Part shown: positions 46,834 through 56,041 of the stretch, piece after piece
How positions within the stretch are numbered: the first letter of the stretch is position 1
Layout of the letters: each line of letters starts with the position of its first letter
Assembly (NCBI RefSeq): GCF_010730955.1
Contig: NZ_AP022577.1
Location: 992,001 to 1,056,000 of the forward strand
Reading direction: 5' to 3'
DNA from: Mycolicibacterium aubagnense
GTDB taxonomy: Bacteria > Actinomycetota > Actinomycetes > Mycobacteriales > Mycobacteriaceae
DNA: 64,000 nt
Made by a program: the position numbers and the translations under genes
Notes under the pieces: generated by a model
Database searches by the model: none
Told to the model about the DNA's origin: nothing
Seen by the model: the letters and a program-made list of their open reading frames with translations, nothing else

Positions 46834-47594
46834 TACATCACTTTGGACAAAAATGCCTTCGTGCGTTCATGTTTCGGGTTGGCCATCACCTCACGCGGGA
46901 CGCCGCGCTCGACCACCACACCGCCGTCCATGAACACCAGCTGGTCGGCCACCTCGCGGGCGAAGCCCATCTCGTGGGTGACCACGACCATCGTCATGCC
47001 CTGCAGGGCAAGCTTCTTCATGACGCTGAGGACTTCTCCGACCAGTTCCGGATCGAGAGCCGACGTCGGTTCGTCGAACAGCATCAGCTTGGGCTCCATC
47101 GCCAAGGCGCGGGCGATCGCGACCCGCTGCTGCTGGCCGCCGGACAACTGGGCCGGATAGGCGTCGGCCTTGCTGGACAGTCCGACCTGGTCGAGCAGGT
47201 CCCGCGCACGGCTCACCGCAGTATCGCGTTTGACGCCTTTGACGTGGACCGGCGCTTCGACGATGTTCTCCAGCGCGGTCCGGTGCGGGAACAAGTTGAA
47301 GTGCTGGAAGACCATGCCGACGTCGCGGCGCTGGCGGGCGGCGTCCTTGGCCGGCAACTCGTGCAGCTTGCCGCCGCGTTCGCGGTAACCGACCAGCTGA
47401 TCGTCGACGTACAACCGCCCGGCGCTCACCTGCTCGAGATGATTGATGCACCGCAGGAACGTCGACTTGCCGGAACCGGACGGGCCGACGAGCACGAGCA
47501 CCTGCCCCCGATCGACCTCCAGCGTGACACCCTTGAGTACCTCCAGGGCACCGAAGCTCTTGCACACCTGTTCAGCGCGCACCATGGCCGTCAT
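46833..47594 (-). CDS. Polar amino-acid ABC transporter ATPase (GlnQ-like)
   Basis: 253 residues: Walker [11 protein letters not shown]-loop [11 protein letters not shown], signature [15 protein letters not shown], Walker [16 protein letters not shown]-loop [25 protein letters not shown] and [12 protein letters not shown] are typical of the GlnQ/HisP polar amino-acid group. The start (ATG 47594) overlaps the permease stop by 4 bases. A longer open frame that runs into the permease region is a shadow. Confidence 0.94.
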   Translation of the reverse strand: MTAMVRAEQVCKSFGALEVLKGVTLEVDRGQVLVLVGPSGSGKSTFLRCINHLEQVSAGRLYVDDQLVGYRERGGKLHELPAKDAARQRRDVGMVFQHFNLFPHRTALENIVEAPVHVKGVKRDTAVSRARDLLDQVGLSSKADAYPAQLSGGQQQRVAIARALAMEPKLMLFDEPTSALDPELVGEVLSVMKKLALQGMTMVVVTHEMGFAREVADQLVFMDGGVVVERGVPREVMANPKHERTKAFLSKVM

Positions 47595-48535
47595 GGGTGC
47601 ACTTCCCCGGTTTGGGCGAGGGCAAGCGCCTCGAGCTGTTTGGCGGTCAGTTTGCGCGACGCACCACGCGAGAAGTAGCGCTCCAGATAGAACTGTCCCA
47701 CCATCAGCACGCTGGTGATGGCCAGGTACCAGGTGGCGGCCACCAACAGCAGCGGGATGGGCTGGAAGATCACGGCAGAGATGTCGCGGGTGCGGGTGTA
47801 GAGCTCGAGGGTGTACGGCACGGCCGTGACCAGCGATGTGGTTTTCAGCATGCTGATCAGCTCGTTGCCGGTCGGCGGCACGATGACCCGCATCGCCTGA
47901 GGTAGGACGGTGCGCCTCATGGTCATCCACCACGACATGCCCAGCGCGACCGACGCCTCGGTCTGCCCCTCCGGCACGGAAATGATGCCGGCGCGGATGA
48001 TTTCGGCCATGTAGGCGGCCTCGTTGAGGCCCAGGCCGACGAAGGCCATCTGAAACGCCAGCGACAGCCCCTGCAGCTGGATGTGGAACAGCGACGGTCC
48101 GAACGGCACACCGATCTGGATGTTCTGGTAGATCGACGGGAACAGGCCCCAGAACACCAATTGCACGTACACCGGAGTGCCGCGGAAAATCCACAGATAG
48201 CCCCACGCGACGGCACGGAACACCGGGTTGGGCGACAGCCGCATCACAGCCAGGACGACACCGAGCACCAAGCCGATCGCCATCGCATAGACGGTGAGCT
48301 GCAAGGTGTTCCACGCTGCCTCGGACACCCGCGCGTCGAACAGATACTTGACGTAGGTATCCCAGCCGTAGGCGGGGTTGGTGGCGGCACCGTAGACGAA
48401 CAGGCCGGCCACGACGATGATCGCGGCCGCACCGATCCACCGCCACGGGTGCCGCAGCGGGATCGCGTCGATGGCGGCGGGACCGTGCGCGTCCGCCGCC
48501 GAGTCAGCGTTCGTCACGTCAGCTGGTGGCCCCAT
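47591..48535 (-). CDS. Polar amino-acid ABC transporter permease
   Basis: 314 residues with five main membrane helices. The HisMQ-type motifs are [33 protein letters not shown], the EAA loop [21 protein letters not shown] (in part) and [16 protein letters not shown]. The N-terminal 30 residues are hydrophilic. ATG 48535 overlaps the end of the binding-protein gene by 17 bases; a GTG at 48517 is the alternative start. The C-terminal tail overlaps the ATPase gene. Confidence 0.93.
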   Translation of the reverse strand: MGPPADVTNADSAADAHGPAAIDAIPLRHPWRWIGAAAIIVVAGLFVYGAATNPAYGWDTYVKYLFDARVSEAAWNTLQLTVYAMAIGLVLGVVLAVMRLSPNPVFRAVAWGYLWIFRGTPVYVQLVFWGLFPSIYQNIQIGVPFGPSLFHIQLQGLSLAFQMAFVGLGLNEAAYMAEIIRAGIISVPEGQTEASVALGMSWWMTMRRTVLPQAMRVIVPPTGNELISMLKTTSLVTAVPYTLELYTRTRDISAVIFQPIPLLLVAATWYLAITSVLMVGQFYLERYFSRGASRKLTAKQLEALALAQTGEVHP

Positions 48536-49439
48536 TGATGACCGGCTTGTCGATCATTCCGGCCTGCACGCCCCAATTGGTGGCGATCTGCTTGTACGTC
48601 CCGTTGTCGATCAGGTGCTGCAACGCCTGCAGCAGCGACTGCGCCAACGGCGAGCCCTTCTTCACGGGCCATCCGTACGGCGCTGAGTTGAACACGTCGC
48701 CGGCCTGCACCAGCTTGCCGCCCGCCTGCTTGATCGCCCACAACGTCACCGGCGAATCGGCTGACAAGGCGTCGGCCTGGCCGACGACGACAGCGTTGGC
48801 CGCCTGGTCCTGGTTGTCGAACTTCACCACATCGATCGGCGGTTTACCGGCATCGGTGCACGCCTTGGTCTTGGCGGGCAGTTCCTCGGTGTCCTGGACC
48901 GTGGTGGACTCGACCGCAACCTTCTTGCCGCAGGCGTTGTTGGGGTCGACGTGGTCTCCGGCACGCTGAGCCCACAAGCTGCCCGCGGAGAAGTAGGTGA
49001 CGAAGTCGACCTGCTGCTCACGCTGCTTGCTGTCGGTGAACGACGACATGCCGACGTTGTAGGTGCCGGCCTGAATTGCCGGGATGATCTTCGAGAAGTC
49101 CGATTCTTCGCGGTAGTCGACCGTCAGGCCGAGCGTCTGCGCGATGGCGTTCATAAGGTCGACGTCGAATCCAACGACCTTGCCGTTCGGATCCTTGTAT
49201 TCGTTGGGCGCATAAGGCAGGTTGACGCCCACGATCAGCTTGCCGCTGGACTTGATGGCCTCCGGCACCGTGTTGGCGATCGATTCGACCTTGGCGGCGG
49301 GAGCAGCCGATGAGCTCGTTGCGGGGGAACTCGATTCGGTGTTCTTCGCACAGCCCGACAGCGCCAATGCGCCACTGGCAGCCACCACCACCGCAATGCG
49401 CCACGCTGTGCCCCGAACGGACTGACTCACACCTGACAC
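48519..49439 (-). CDS. Polar amino-acid ABC transporter substrate-binding lipoprotein
   Basis: 306 residues. The signal peptide ends in a lipobox (GALALSGCAKN). The mature protein is a type II periplasmic-binding fold of the glutamine/polar amino-acid kind: KLIVGVNLPYAPNEYKD, GFDVDLMNAIAQTLGL, and GTYNVGMSSFTDSKQRE. Two Cys pairs (NNACGKK, KTKACTD) may form a disulfide. GTG 49439 has AGAGG upstream. It is the first gene of the operon binding protein-permease-ATPase-kinase-regulator, divergent from the HdeD-like gene. Confidence 0.92.
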   Translation of the reverse strand: MSGVSQSVRGTAWRIAVVVAASGALALSGCAKNTESSSPATSSSAAPAAKVESIANTVPEAIKSSGKLIVGVNLPYAPNEYKDPNGKVVGFDVDLMNAIAQTLGLTVDYREESDFSKIIPAIQAGTYNVGMSSFTDSKQREQQVDFVTYFSAGSLWAQRAGDHVDPNNACGKKVAVESTTVQDTEELPAKTKACTDAGKPPIDVVKFDNQDQAANAVVVGQADALSADSPVTLWAIKQAGGKLVQAGDVFNSAPYGWPVKKGSPLAQSLLQALQHLIDNGTYKQIATNWGVQAGMIDKPVINGATS

Positions 49440-49647
49440 GTCGCCTCTTTCTTCGTGCTTCACTCTGTCCCGACCACCTGCCATGACACAGCGCCAGCGC
49501 GCATCGCTGCGCGCCTGCGTTGGGAGCACCTTATCGGCACGGTCGTCACCAAGCAGCCCAATCGCCAGTTGTCCACATCTAGAACCAGGTGAAAACCGGG
49601 ATGTCCGAACTCATTGCACCCGGCGTCAAATATGTGAGACTGCGTCA

Positions 49648-50235
49648 ATGACGACTCCAACTCCGCCAAGTCTGTTGCAGCACCTGTGGAAAACCGAGCT
49701 CATCGCGGGCGTGATCGCCGTGGCATTGGGCGCTGCCGTGTTGGCCCAGCCCGGCATCTCGGTCGCGGTAGCGGCCATCTTCTTCGGCGCCTACCTGCTC
49801 GTCACCGGCATCGGCCAGGTGGTGTTCGCGTTCAGCCTGCATGTCGCGGCCGGCGGTCGGGTGCTCGCGTTCATCAGTGGCGCCGCGTCACTGGTGCTCG
49901 CGGTGCTGGCGTTCCGCCACCTCGGCGACGCCGTGCTGCTGCTGGCCATCTGGATCGGCATCGGCTTCATCTTCCGCGGCGTGGCCACCACCGTGTCTGC
50001 GATCAGCGATCCCGGCCTGCCCGCGCGCGGCTGGAACATCTTCCTCGGCGTCATCAGCCTCATCGCCGGTTTCGTGGTGCTGGGATCGCCGATCGAGTCG
50101 ATCGGCACGCTGGCGCTGGTGACCGGCATCTGGCTGGTGGTCACCGGTGTCGCCGAAGTGATCACCGCTTTCGGGATCCGTAAGGGCGCCAAGGCTGTTG
50201 ACAAGGCCATCAACGACGCGACGACCAACGCCTGA
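49648..50235 (+). CDS. HdeD-family (DUF308) membrane protein (Rv1624c-like)
   Basis: 195 residues with six membrane helices in three similar pairs, the DUF308/HdeD pattern: GVIAVALGAAVLAQPGIS, FFGAYLLVTGIGQVV, IWIGIGFIFRGVATT, and VTGIWLVVTGVAEVITAF. HdeD contributes to acid resistance in E. coli; the role here is unknown. ATG 49648 is preferred. It is followed by a U-tailed terminator and then the cytochrome bd operon; in M. tuberculosis Rv1624c also adjoins cydA. Confidence 0.88.
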   Translation: MTTPTPPSLLQHLWKTELIAGVIAVALGAAVLAQPGISVAVAAIFFGAYLLVTGIGQVVFAFSLHVAAGGRVLAFISGAASLVLAVLAFRHLGDAVLLLAIWIGIGFIFRGVATTVSAISDPGLPARGWNIFLGVISLIAGFVVLGSPIESIGTLALVTGIWLVVTGVAEVITAFGIRKGAKAVDKAINDATTNA

Positions 50236-50256
50236 GTCGGACGACCGTCTGACTAT

Positions 50257-50294
50257 GTGTGGCCGGGCGCACGTGTGCGCCTGGCCACACTTTT
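50257..50294 (+). terminator. Rho-independent terminator after the HdeD-like gene
   Basis: A 15-bp stem GTGTGGCCGGGCGCA/TGCGCCTGGCCACAC with one G-T pair, CGTG loop, then TTTT (50291-50294). It insulates cydA from the upstream gene. Confidence 0.88.
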
Positions 50295-50330
50295 CGCCGT
50301 TCGACAGGTATGGACCGTGGCCCGCATGAA

Positions 50331-50349
50331 CTACTACAGTAAGTCGTAG
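50331..50349. promoter_or_regulatory. Inverted repeat in the cydA promoter region
   Basis: CTACTACAGTAAGTCGTAG is an imperfect dyad (six of seven arm pairs match), 29 bases before the cydA ATG. TACTACA/TGTAGTA-like dyads are the operators of BlaI/CopY-type repressors; the match is only partial here. Confidence 0.4.
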
Positions 50350-50377
50350 ACGAATCCTCCAGCTTGGGGAAGGCTCA

Positions 50378-51826
50378 ATGGACGCACTGGACGTATCGAG
50401 GTGGCAGTTCGGGATCACCACCGTCTACCACTTCATCCTGGTCCCGCTGACCATCGGCCTCGCGCCGCTGTTGGCCGTCATGCAGACCGTCTGGGTGGTG
50501 ACCGGAAACCCGGCCTGGTACCGGCTCACCAAGTTCTTCGGCAAGCTGTTCCTCATCAACTTCGCCCTCGGCGTGGCCACGGGCATCGTGCAGGAGTTCC
50601 AGTTCGGCATGAACTGGAGCGAGTACTCACGCTTCGTCGGTGATGTCTTCGGCGCACCTCTGGCGCTCGAGGGCCTGGCCGCGTTCTTCTTCGAATCCAC
50701 CTTCATCGGCCTGTGGATCTTCGGTTGGACCAAGCTGCCCCGACTGGTGCACCTGGCATGTATCTGGATCGTCGCGTTCGGGGTCAACGCGTCGGCGTTC
50801 TTCATCATCTCGGCCAACTCGTTCATGCAGCATCCTGTTGGCGCGCACTACAATCCGGAGACCGGCCGGGCCGAGTTGACCAGCATCTGGGAGTTGCTCA
50901 CCAACAACACCGGCATCGCGGCGTTCACGCACACGGTCGGCGGCGCGATCCTGACGGCCGCCACCTTCGTCGCCGCCATCAGCGCCTGGTGGATGGTGCG
51001 CAGCGGGAACACCGAAGAATCGCGCACGATGTTCCGCCCCGCCGCCATGCTGGGCTGTGTTATCGCGGTGGTCGCAGCGGCATCACTCGCGCTCACCGGG
51101 GACGTCCAGGGCAAGCTCATGTTCGTCCAGCAGCCGATGAAGATGGCCTCGGCAGAATCGTTGTGTCACACCGAAACCGACCCGAACTTCTCGGTACTGA
51201 CCATCGGCACCCACAACAACTGCGACAGCGTCATCCACGTCATCGAGGTGCCGTACGTACTGCCCTTCCTGGCTGAGAGCAAGTTCGAGGGCGTCCGCCT
51301 CCAGGGTGTCCAGGATCTGCAGAAGGCATACGAAGCCAAGTACGGCCCGGGTGACTACCGGCCCAACCTGTTCGTCACCTACTGGTCGTTCCGCATGATG
51401 ATCGGATTGCTGGCGTTCCCAGGGCTTTTCGCGCTCACGACACTGTGGTTGACGCGCAAGGGCCGGATTCCCACCCAACGCTGGCTGGGCATCTTCGCAC
51501 TCGTGACGCTGCCCATGCCGTTCCTGGCCAACAGCGCCGGCTGGGTCTTCACCGAGATGGGACGGCAGCCGTGGGTGGTCGCCACCAACCCGACCGGCGA
51601 CCCGAACCTGCACCTGACCATTCGGCAGGGCGTATCGGCGCACAGCGCGGGCACAGTCTGGATCTCGCTGATCACCTTCACCGCACTGTATGCGCTGCTT
51701 GCCGTCGTCTGGTTCTGGCTGATCCGCCGCTACACGCTCGAAGGGCCGCTGGAACACGACGCCGAACCGACACCACCCACCCCACCGGGCAGCGACGACG
51801 TCGCCCCACTGTCGTTCGCGTACTAG
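50378..51826 (+). CDS. cydA: Cytochrome bd oxidase subunit I
   Basis: 482 residues, about nine membrane helices. CydA of the bd-type terminal oxidase takes electrons from menaquinol and reduces O2 with high affinity. Seen: RWQFGITTVYHFILVPLTIG with the heme b595 ligand His, RFVGDVFGAPLALEG, and the GRQPW motif (FTEMGRQPWVV) that is required for activity. GGGGAAGG precedes the ATG. It heads the operon cydA-cydB-cydD-cydC. Cytochrome bd lets mycobacteria survive low oxygen, nitric oxide and inhibitors of the bcc-aa3 oxidase. Confidence 0.97.
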   Translation: MDALDVSRWQFGITTVYHFILVPLTIGLAPLLAVMQTVWVVTGNPAWYRLTKFFGKLFLINFALGVATGIVQEFQFGMNWSEYSRFVGDVFGAPLALEGLAAFFFESTFIGLWIFGWTKLPRLVHLACIWIVAFGVNASAFFIISANSFMQHPVGAHYNPETGRAELTSIWELLTNNTGIAAFTHTVGGAILTAATFVAAISAWWMVRSGNTEESRTMFRPAAMLGCVIAVVAAASLALTGDVQGKLMFVQQPMKMASAESLCHTETDPNFSVLTIGTHNNCDSVIHVIEVPYVLPFLAESKFEGVRLQGVQDLQKAYEAKYGPGDYRPNLFVTYWSFRMMIGLLAFPGLFALTTLWLTRKGRIPTQRWLGIFALVTLPMPFLANSAGWVFTEMGRQPWVVATNPTGDPNLHLTIRQGVSAHSAGTVWISLITFTALYALLAVVWFWLIRRYTLEGPLEHDAEPTPPTPPGSDDVAPLSFAY

Positions 51827-51838
51827 GAAGGGGCAGCC

Positions 51839-52885
51839 ATGACACTTCAGCACCTGTGGTTCATCATCCTGGCCGCGCTCTTCGTCGGCTTCTTCGTCCT
51901 GGAAGGGTTCGACTTCGGCGTCGGAATGCTCATGGAGTTCTTCGGCCGTGCTGCCGACGGGGATCCCGACCAGCACCGCCGCGCCGTCCTGAACACCATC
52001 GGACCGGTGTGGGACGGTAACGAGGTCTGGATCATCACCGCCGGCGCGGCGATGTTCGCGGCGTTCCCCGGCATGTACGCGACGCTGTTCTCGGGCCTCT
52101 ATCTGCCGCTGCTGGCCATCCTGGTCGGCATGATCGTGCGGGTCTGCGCCATCGAATGGCGCGGCAAGATCGACGATCCGGGGTGGCGCCGCTGGGCCGA
52201 TATCGGCATCGCGATGGGGTCCTGGCTGCCCGCGGTGCTGTGGGGCGTGGCGTTCGCCTCGATCCTTCGCGGCCTGCCGGTCGACGCCCGCCATCAGATT
52301 CAGCTGTCCTTCGGCGACGTACTGGGTCCGTACTCCCTGCTGGGCGGTATCGCCACGGCCAGCCTGTTCGCGTTCCACGGCGCGGTGTTCGTGACCCTCA
52401 AAACCGAAGGGGCCGTGCACGATACCGCGCGCCGCTTCGCCACCCGGCTGACCGTCCCGGTGACGGTGATCGTCGCCGGGTTCGGCATCTGGACCCAGAT
52501 GGCCTATGGCAACGACGTGACCTGGATCGCCCTGGGAGTCGCGGTGGTGGCACAGCTCTCGGCGGTCCGGTTGGTATGGACGCGCCGCGCCGATGGCTGG
52601 GCCTTCGCGGCGACGGCGGTGGTCGTCGGCGCCGTGGTCGTGCTGCTGTTCAGCTGCCTGTACCCGAATCTCATCCCCTCGACGCTCAACCCGGCGTGGA
52701 GCCTGACCATCCACAACGCGTCGTCGTCGCCGTACACGCTGAAGGTGATGACCTGGGCCGCGCTGCTGTTCACCCCGCTGGTGATCGGCTACCAGGGCTG
52801 GACGTACTGGGTGTTCCGGCAACGGATTTCGGCCGAGCACATTCCGGCCTCCATCGGCTTGTCCCGAAACGGCCTACCGCACTGA
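51839..52885 (+). CDS. cydB: Cytochrome bd oxidase subunit II
   Basis: 348 residues, eight to nine membrane helices. Typical CydB stretches: LWFIILAALFVGFFVLEGFDFGVGML, NTIGPVWDGNEVWIITAGAAMFAAFP (both in part), and PYTLKVMTWAALLFTPLVIGYQGWTYWVF near the C-terminus (in part). It follows cydA after 12 bases, with AGGAAGGGGC as ribosome-binding site. Confidence 0.97.
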   Translation: MTLQHLWFIILAALFVGFFVLEGFDFGVGMLMEFFGRAADGDPDQHRRAVLNTIGPVWDGNEVWIITAGAAMFAAFPGMYATLFSGLYLPLLAILVGMIVRVCAIEWRGKIDDPGWRRWADIGIAMGSWLPAVLWGVAFASILRGLPVDARHQIQLSFGDVLGPYSLLGGIATASLFAFHGAVFVTLKTEGAVHDTARRFATRLTVPVTVIVAGFGIWTQMAYGNDVTWIALGVAVVAQLSAVRLVWTRRADGWAFAATAVVVGAVVVLLFSCLYPNLIPSTLNPAWSLTIHNASSSPYTLKVMTWAALLFTPLVIGYQGWTYWVFRQRISAEHIPASIGLSRNGLPH

Positions 52886-52908
52886 GCCGACCGTCGACGA
52901 ATCCCCGC

Positions 52909-54528
52909 ATGACCGCCGGTCTGCGGCGGCATCTTGCGGCCACGGTCGGCAGCGGGGTCGTCATCACCGGCGCAGCGCTCGCCGCGGCGGTGCTCACCGC
53001 ACAGGTGGTGGCCGGGGTCATCACGACCCCGGCGCCGCTGTCGCACTGGGTGCCACAGCTGCTGGCGCTCGCCGCGCTCTGGGCGCTGCGGGCCGGCGCC
53101 CTGTGGTGGCAGGCCAGGCTGAGCCAACACGGCGCCACCGCGATGATCGCCGATCTCGACGCACAAGTCCTCACCGCGGTCACTGCGCTGCCACCGCACC
53201 GTCGACAAGCGGTGCGCGACGAGGCCGCGATCCTGCTCACCCGCGGTCTGGACGGATTGCGACCATACTTCACCCGCTACCTGCCCGCCGTGGTCATGTC
53301 AGTACTGCTGACGCCGGCGGCCGTGATCGTGATCGCCTGGTACGACGTGAAATCCGCGGCGGTCGTGCTGATCGCCCTGCCGCTGATCCCCCTGTTCATG
53401 GTGCTGATCGGTGTCATGACGACCGAGCGCTCGGCTGCCGCGCTCGCCGCCATGGCCACGCTGCAGTCGCGGCTGCTCGATCTCATCGCGGGCATTCCGA
53501 CCCTGCGGGCCCTGGACCGTGCCGAAGGTGCGTCGCCGCGCATCACCGAACTGTCTGACGCACACCGGCATTCGGCGCTGGCCACGCTGCGCATTGCCTT
53601 CCTGTCGGCGCTGGTGCTCGAATTGCTGGCCACGCTCGGGGTGGCCCTGGTGGCCGTCGGCGTGGGTCTGCGACTGGTCAGCGGCGGGGTCACCCTGCCG
53701 GTGGCCCTGACCGTCCTGCTGCTGGCACCCGAGGTCTTCTGGCCGCTACGCCGCGTCGGCGTGGAATTCCATGCGGCCCAGGACGGCAAGGTCGCCTTCG
53801 GGCAGGCCTACCGGCTGCTGGAGGCCACGGGACAACCGGAATCGGGCACCGCGCGGATCGGGGCGCGGCCGACCATCGACCTCGAGCAGGTCAGCATCGA
53901 GGGCCGGGACGGACCGGCTCCGCACCATCTGACGTTGCGGGCGGCGCCCGGCGCGGTGACCGTGCTGACCGGCCCCAACGGCTGCGGGAAAAGCACGGCG
54001 CTGCAGGCGATTCTGGGTCTGACGACGCCTGACGCGGGCCGGGTGATGATCGGAGACGACGACCACCGCGTCGAGGTCGGCGCGCTGGACCGGCAGCAGT
54101 GGTGGCGGCAGATCGGCTGGCTGCCTGGGCGGCCGGTCCTGGTCCCGGGCACCGTGCGGCAAAACCTGGAACTGCTCGGCGCTCTCCCCGACCTCGACGA
54201 TGCTTGTCGCACATCAGGATTCGACGAGGTACTGGCCACCCTGCCCGCCGGACTCGACACCATGCTGGGGCGCGGCGGCTCGGGGTTGTCGCTGGGCCAG
54301 CGACAGCGGCTGGCCCTGGCCCGGGTACTGGGCCGGCCGACCCCCGTGCTGTTGCTCGACGAACCGACCTCACATCTGAACGCCGAGCTGGAAATCCGGG
54401 TTCTGCAAGCGATCCGGTCCCGGGCCGAGGCCGGCGCGACCGTCCTGGTCGTCGGACACCGTGACGCGGTGCTGGCCATCGGCGACGAGATCGTCCGAGC
54501 CGGAGGTGATGTCCATGTCCACGGCTAG
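52909..54528 (+). CDS. cydD: Thiol/heme ABC exporter subunit CydD
   Basis: 539 residues: a six-helix transmembrane domain (1-310) and an ABC ATPase (330-539). CydDC is needed for cytochrome bd assembly; it was described as a cysteine/glutathione exporter and later as a heme transporter. Walker A is GPNGCGKST, signature LSLGQRQRLALARVLG (LSLGQ rather than LSGGQ), Walker B VLLLDEPTSHLNAE, and H-loop VVGHRDAVL. ATG 52909 starts 24 bases after the cydB stop; the N-terminus is short compared with E. coli CydD (588). The end overlaps cydC by 14 bases. Confidence 0.94.
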   Translation: MTAGLRRHLAATVGSGVVITGAALAAAVLTAQVVAGVITTPAPLSHWVPQLLALAALWALRAGALWWQARLSQHGATAMIADLDAQVLTAVTALPPHRRQAVRDEAAILLTRGLDGLRPYFTRYLPAVVMSVLLTPAAVIVIAWYDVKSAAVVLIALPLIPLFMVLIGVMTTERSAAALAAMATLQSRLLDLIAGIPTLRALDRAEGASPRITELSDAHRHSALATLRIAFLSALVLELLATLGVALVAVGVGLRLVSGGVTLPVALTVLLLAPEVFWPLRRVGVEFHAAQDGKVAFGQAYRLLEATGQPESGTARIGARPTIDLEQVSIEGRDGPAPHHLTLRAAPGAVTVLTGPNGCGKSTALQAILGLTTPDAGRVMIGDDDHRVEVGALDRQQWWRQIGWLPGRPVLVPGTVRQNLELLGALPDLDDACRTSGFDEVLATLPAGLDTMLGRGGSGLSLGQRQRLALARVLGRPTPVLLLDEPTSHLNAELEIRVLQAIRSRAEAGATVLVVGHRDAVLAIGDEIVRAGGDVHVHG

Positions 54529-56041
54529 GTTCGCGTTCGCGTTGCTCCGCCCCCGGCTGCCGCGCCTGGCGCTGGCGGTCTTCCTCGGGTCAGCGGCACT
54601 CGGCAGCGCCCTCGCACTGGCCGGGGTATCGGCGTGGCTGATCACCCGAGCCGCCGAACGTCCGCCGATTCTGGAGCTGACCGTCGCGGTGGTGGCCGTC
54701 CGCCTGTTCGGCATTTCCCGTGGGGTGCTGGGTTATTGCGAACGATTGGCGTCGCACGACGTGGCCCTGCGCGCCGCCGGACGGGCCCGCACCGAGCTGT
54801 ACCGGCGCCTGTGCGCCGCCCCACCGGCGACGGTGTTGCGGCTGAGCAGCGGTGAATTGGTCTCGCGCGCCGGCGCTTCCGTCGACGACCTGGCCGACAC
54901 CCTGGTGCGCTCGGTGCTGCCCATCGCCGTGGCGACGGTGCTGTCGACGGCCACGGTGGTCGTCATCGCCGTCATCTCCCCCGCCGCGGCTCTCGCCCTC
55001 GCTGCCGGGCTGATCGTCGCCGGAGTGTGGGCGCCGTGGCAGGCCGCCCGCGCCGCGGCAGCCACCGAGTACCTTGCCGCAGAACACCATTCGGATCGCA
55101 ACGGGGCCGTCATGCTGGCGCTTGACCACGCCGCGGAACTGGCGGTGGCCGGCCGCCTCGGCGGAGTCATCACTGCGGCCACCGAGGACCACCGCCGCTG
55201 GGGCGATGCCGCCGACCGCGCCGCCCGGCCCGCCGCTCTTGCCACGGCGGCTCCGATCCTGGCCACCGGCGCGAGTGCCATCGCCGCGGTGGCCGCCGCC
55301 ATTTCGCTCACCTCGTCCGTCGCTCCCACGACGTTGGCGATCCTCATGCTGCTGCCGTTGTCGGCGTTCGAGGCCACCGGCGCGCTGCCGGCCGCGGCGG
55401 TACAGCTGACCCGGGCCCGCATCGCCATCGCGCGGCTGACCGGGATGCTGTCCGAGGACCCCACCGACCGTGTCCCTGCGGCGGTCCCACCGCTCGAACT
55501 GGCGGCCGGCGACCGGGTGGCGGTGCTGGGCGCCAGTGGCTGCGGCAAGACCACCTTGCTGCTGTCCACTGCCGGTCGCTTCCGCGAAACCGATTCACCG
55601 GCCGGATTTTTCGCCGAGGATGCCCACCTGTTCGACACCACGCTGCGGGACAACCTCCTGGTGGCCCGGGGTGATGCCACCGACGACGAACTCACCACGG
55701 CCCTGGCCCAAGTTGGCCTCGAACCCTGGCTGGCCACGTTGCCCGATGGATTGTCGACCCTGCTCGCCGGTGGGGCGGCCGCGGTCTCTGCCGGCCAGCG
55801 GCGCCGCCTCCTGCTCGCCCGCGCCCTGTTGACCGACTTCCCCGTCGTGCTCCTCGATGAGCCGACCGAGCACCTCGATGCCGCGGACAGCCATCGCCTG
55901 CTGACCGAACTTCTCACTCCCGGCGCATTGTTCGGCACCGAGCGCGCGGTGGTGGTGGCGACCCACCACCTGCCGACGGGCCTGGACTGTACGGTCCTGG
56001 ACCTCAACACCAGCAACGACGGGTACCCTGCGGGGTCATGA
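54515..56041 (+). CDS. cydC: Thiol/heme ABC exporter subunit CydC
   Basis: 508 residues, the second half of the CydDC heterodimer. Six helices (residues 1-300), then a compact ATPase: Walker A GASGCGKTT, then only about 25 residues to AEDAHLF, where most CydC have PQDAHLF, so the Q-loop Gln is replaced by Glu. The signature is VSAGQRRRLLLARALL and Walker B VVLLDEPTEHLD, with H-loop ATHHLP. ATG 54515 has GGAGG 8 bases before it and is preferred over ATG 54509. The stop overlaps the next start (ATGA). Confidence 0.94.
   Translation: MSTARFAFALLRPRLPRLALAVFLGSAALGSALALAGVSAWLITRAAERPPILELTVAVVAVRLFGISRGVLGYCERLASHDVALRAAGRARTELYRRLCAAPPATVLRLSSGELVSRAGASVDDLADTLVRSVLPIAVATVLSTATVVVIAVISPAAALALAAGLIVAGVWAPWQAARAAAATEYLAAEHHSDRNGAVMLALDHAAELAVAGRLGGVITAATEDHRRWGDAADRAARPAALATAAPILATGASAIAAVAAAISLTSSVAPTTLAILMLLPLSAFEATGALPAAAVQLTRARIAIARLTGMLSEDPTDRVPAAVPPLELAAGDRVAVLGASGCGKTTLLLSTAGRFRETDSPAGFFAEDAHLFDTTLRDNLLVARGDATDDELTTALAQVGLEPWLATLPDGLSTLLAGGAAAVSAGQRRRLLLARALLTDFPVVLLDEPTEHLDAADSHRLLTELLTPGALFGTERAVVVATHHLPTGLDCTVLDLNTSNDGYPAGS

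Noticed and set aside
47600..48446. N-terminal extension of the GlnQ-like ATPase to 48446
   Set aside because: The extension reads as out-of-frame permease sequence. The ATPase motifs start after ATG 47594, which overlaps the permease stop as expected.
51083..52840. 585-codon open frame opposite cydA/cydB
   Set aside because: Composition (Arg/His/Gln/Asp-rich) is that of antisense frames; cydA and cydB are certain on the other strand.
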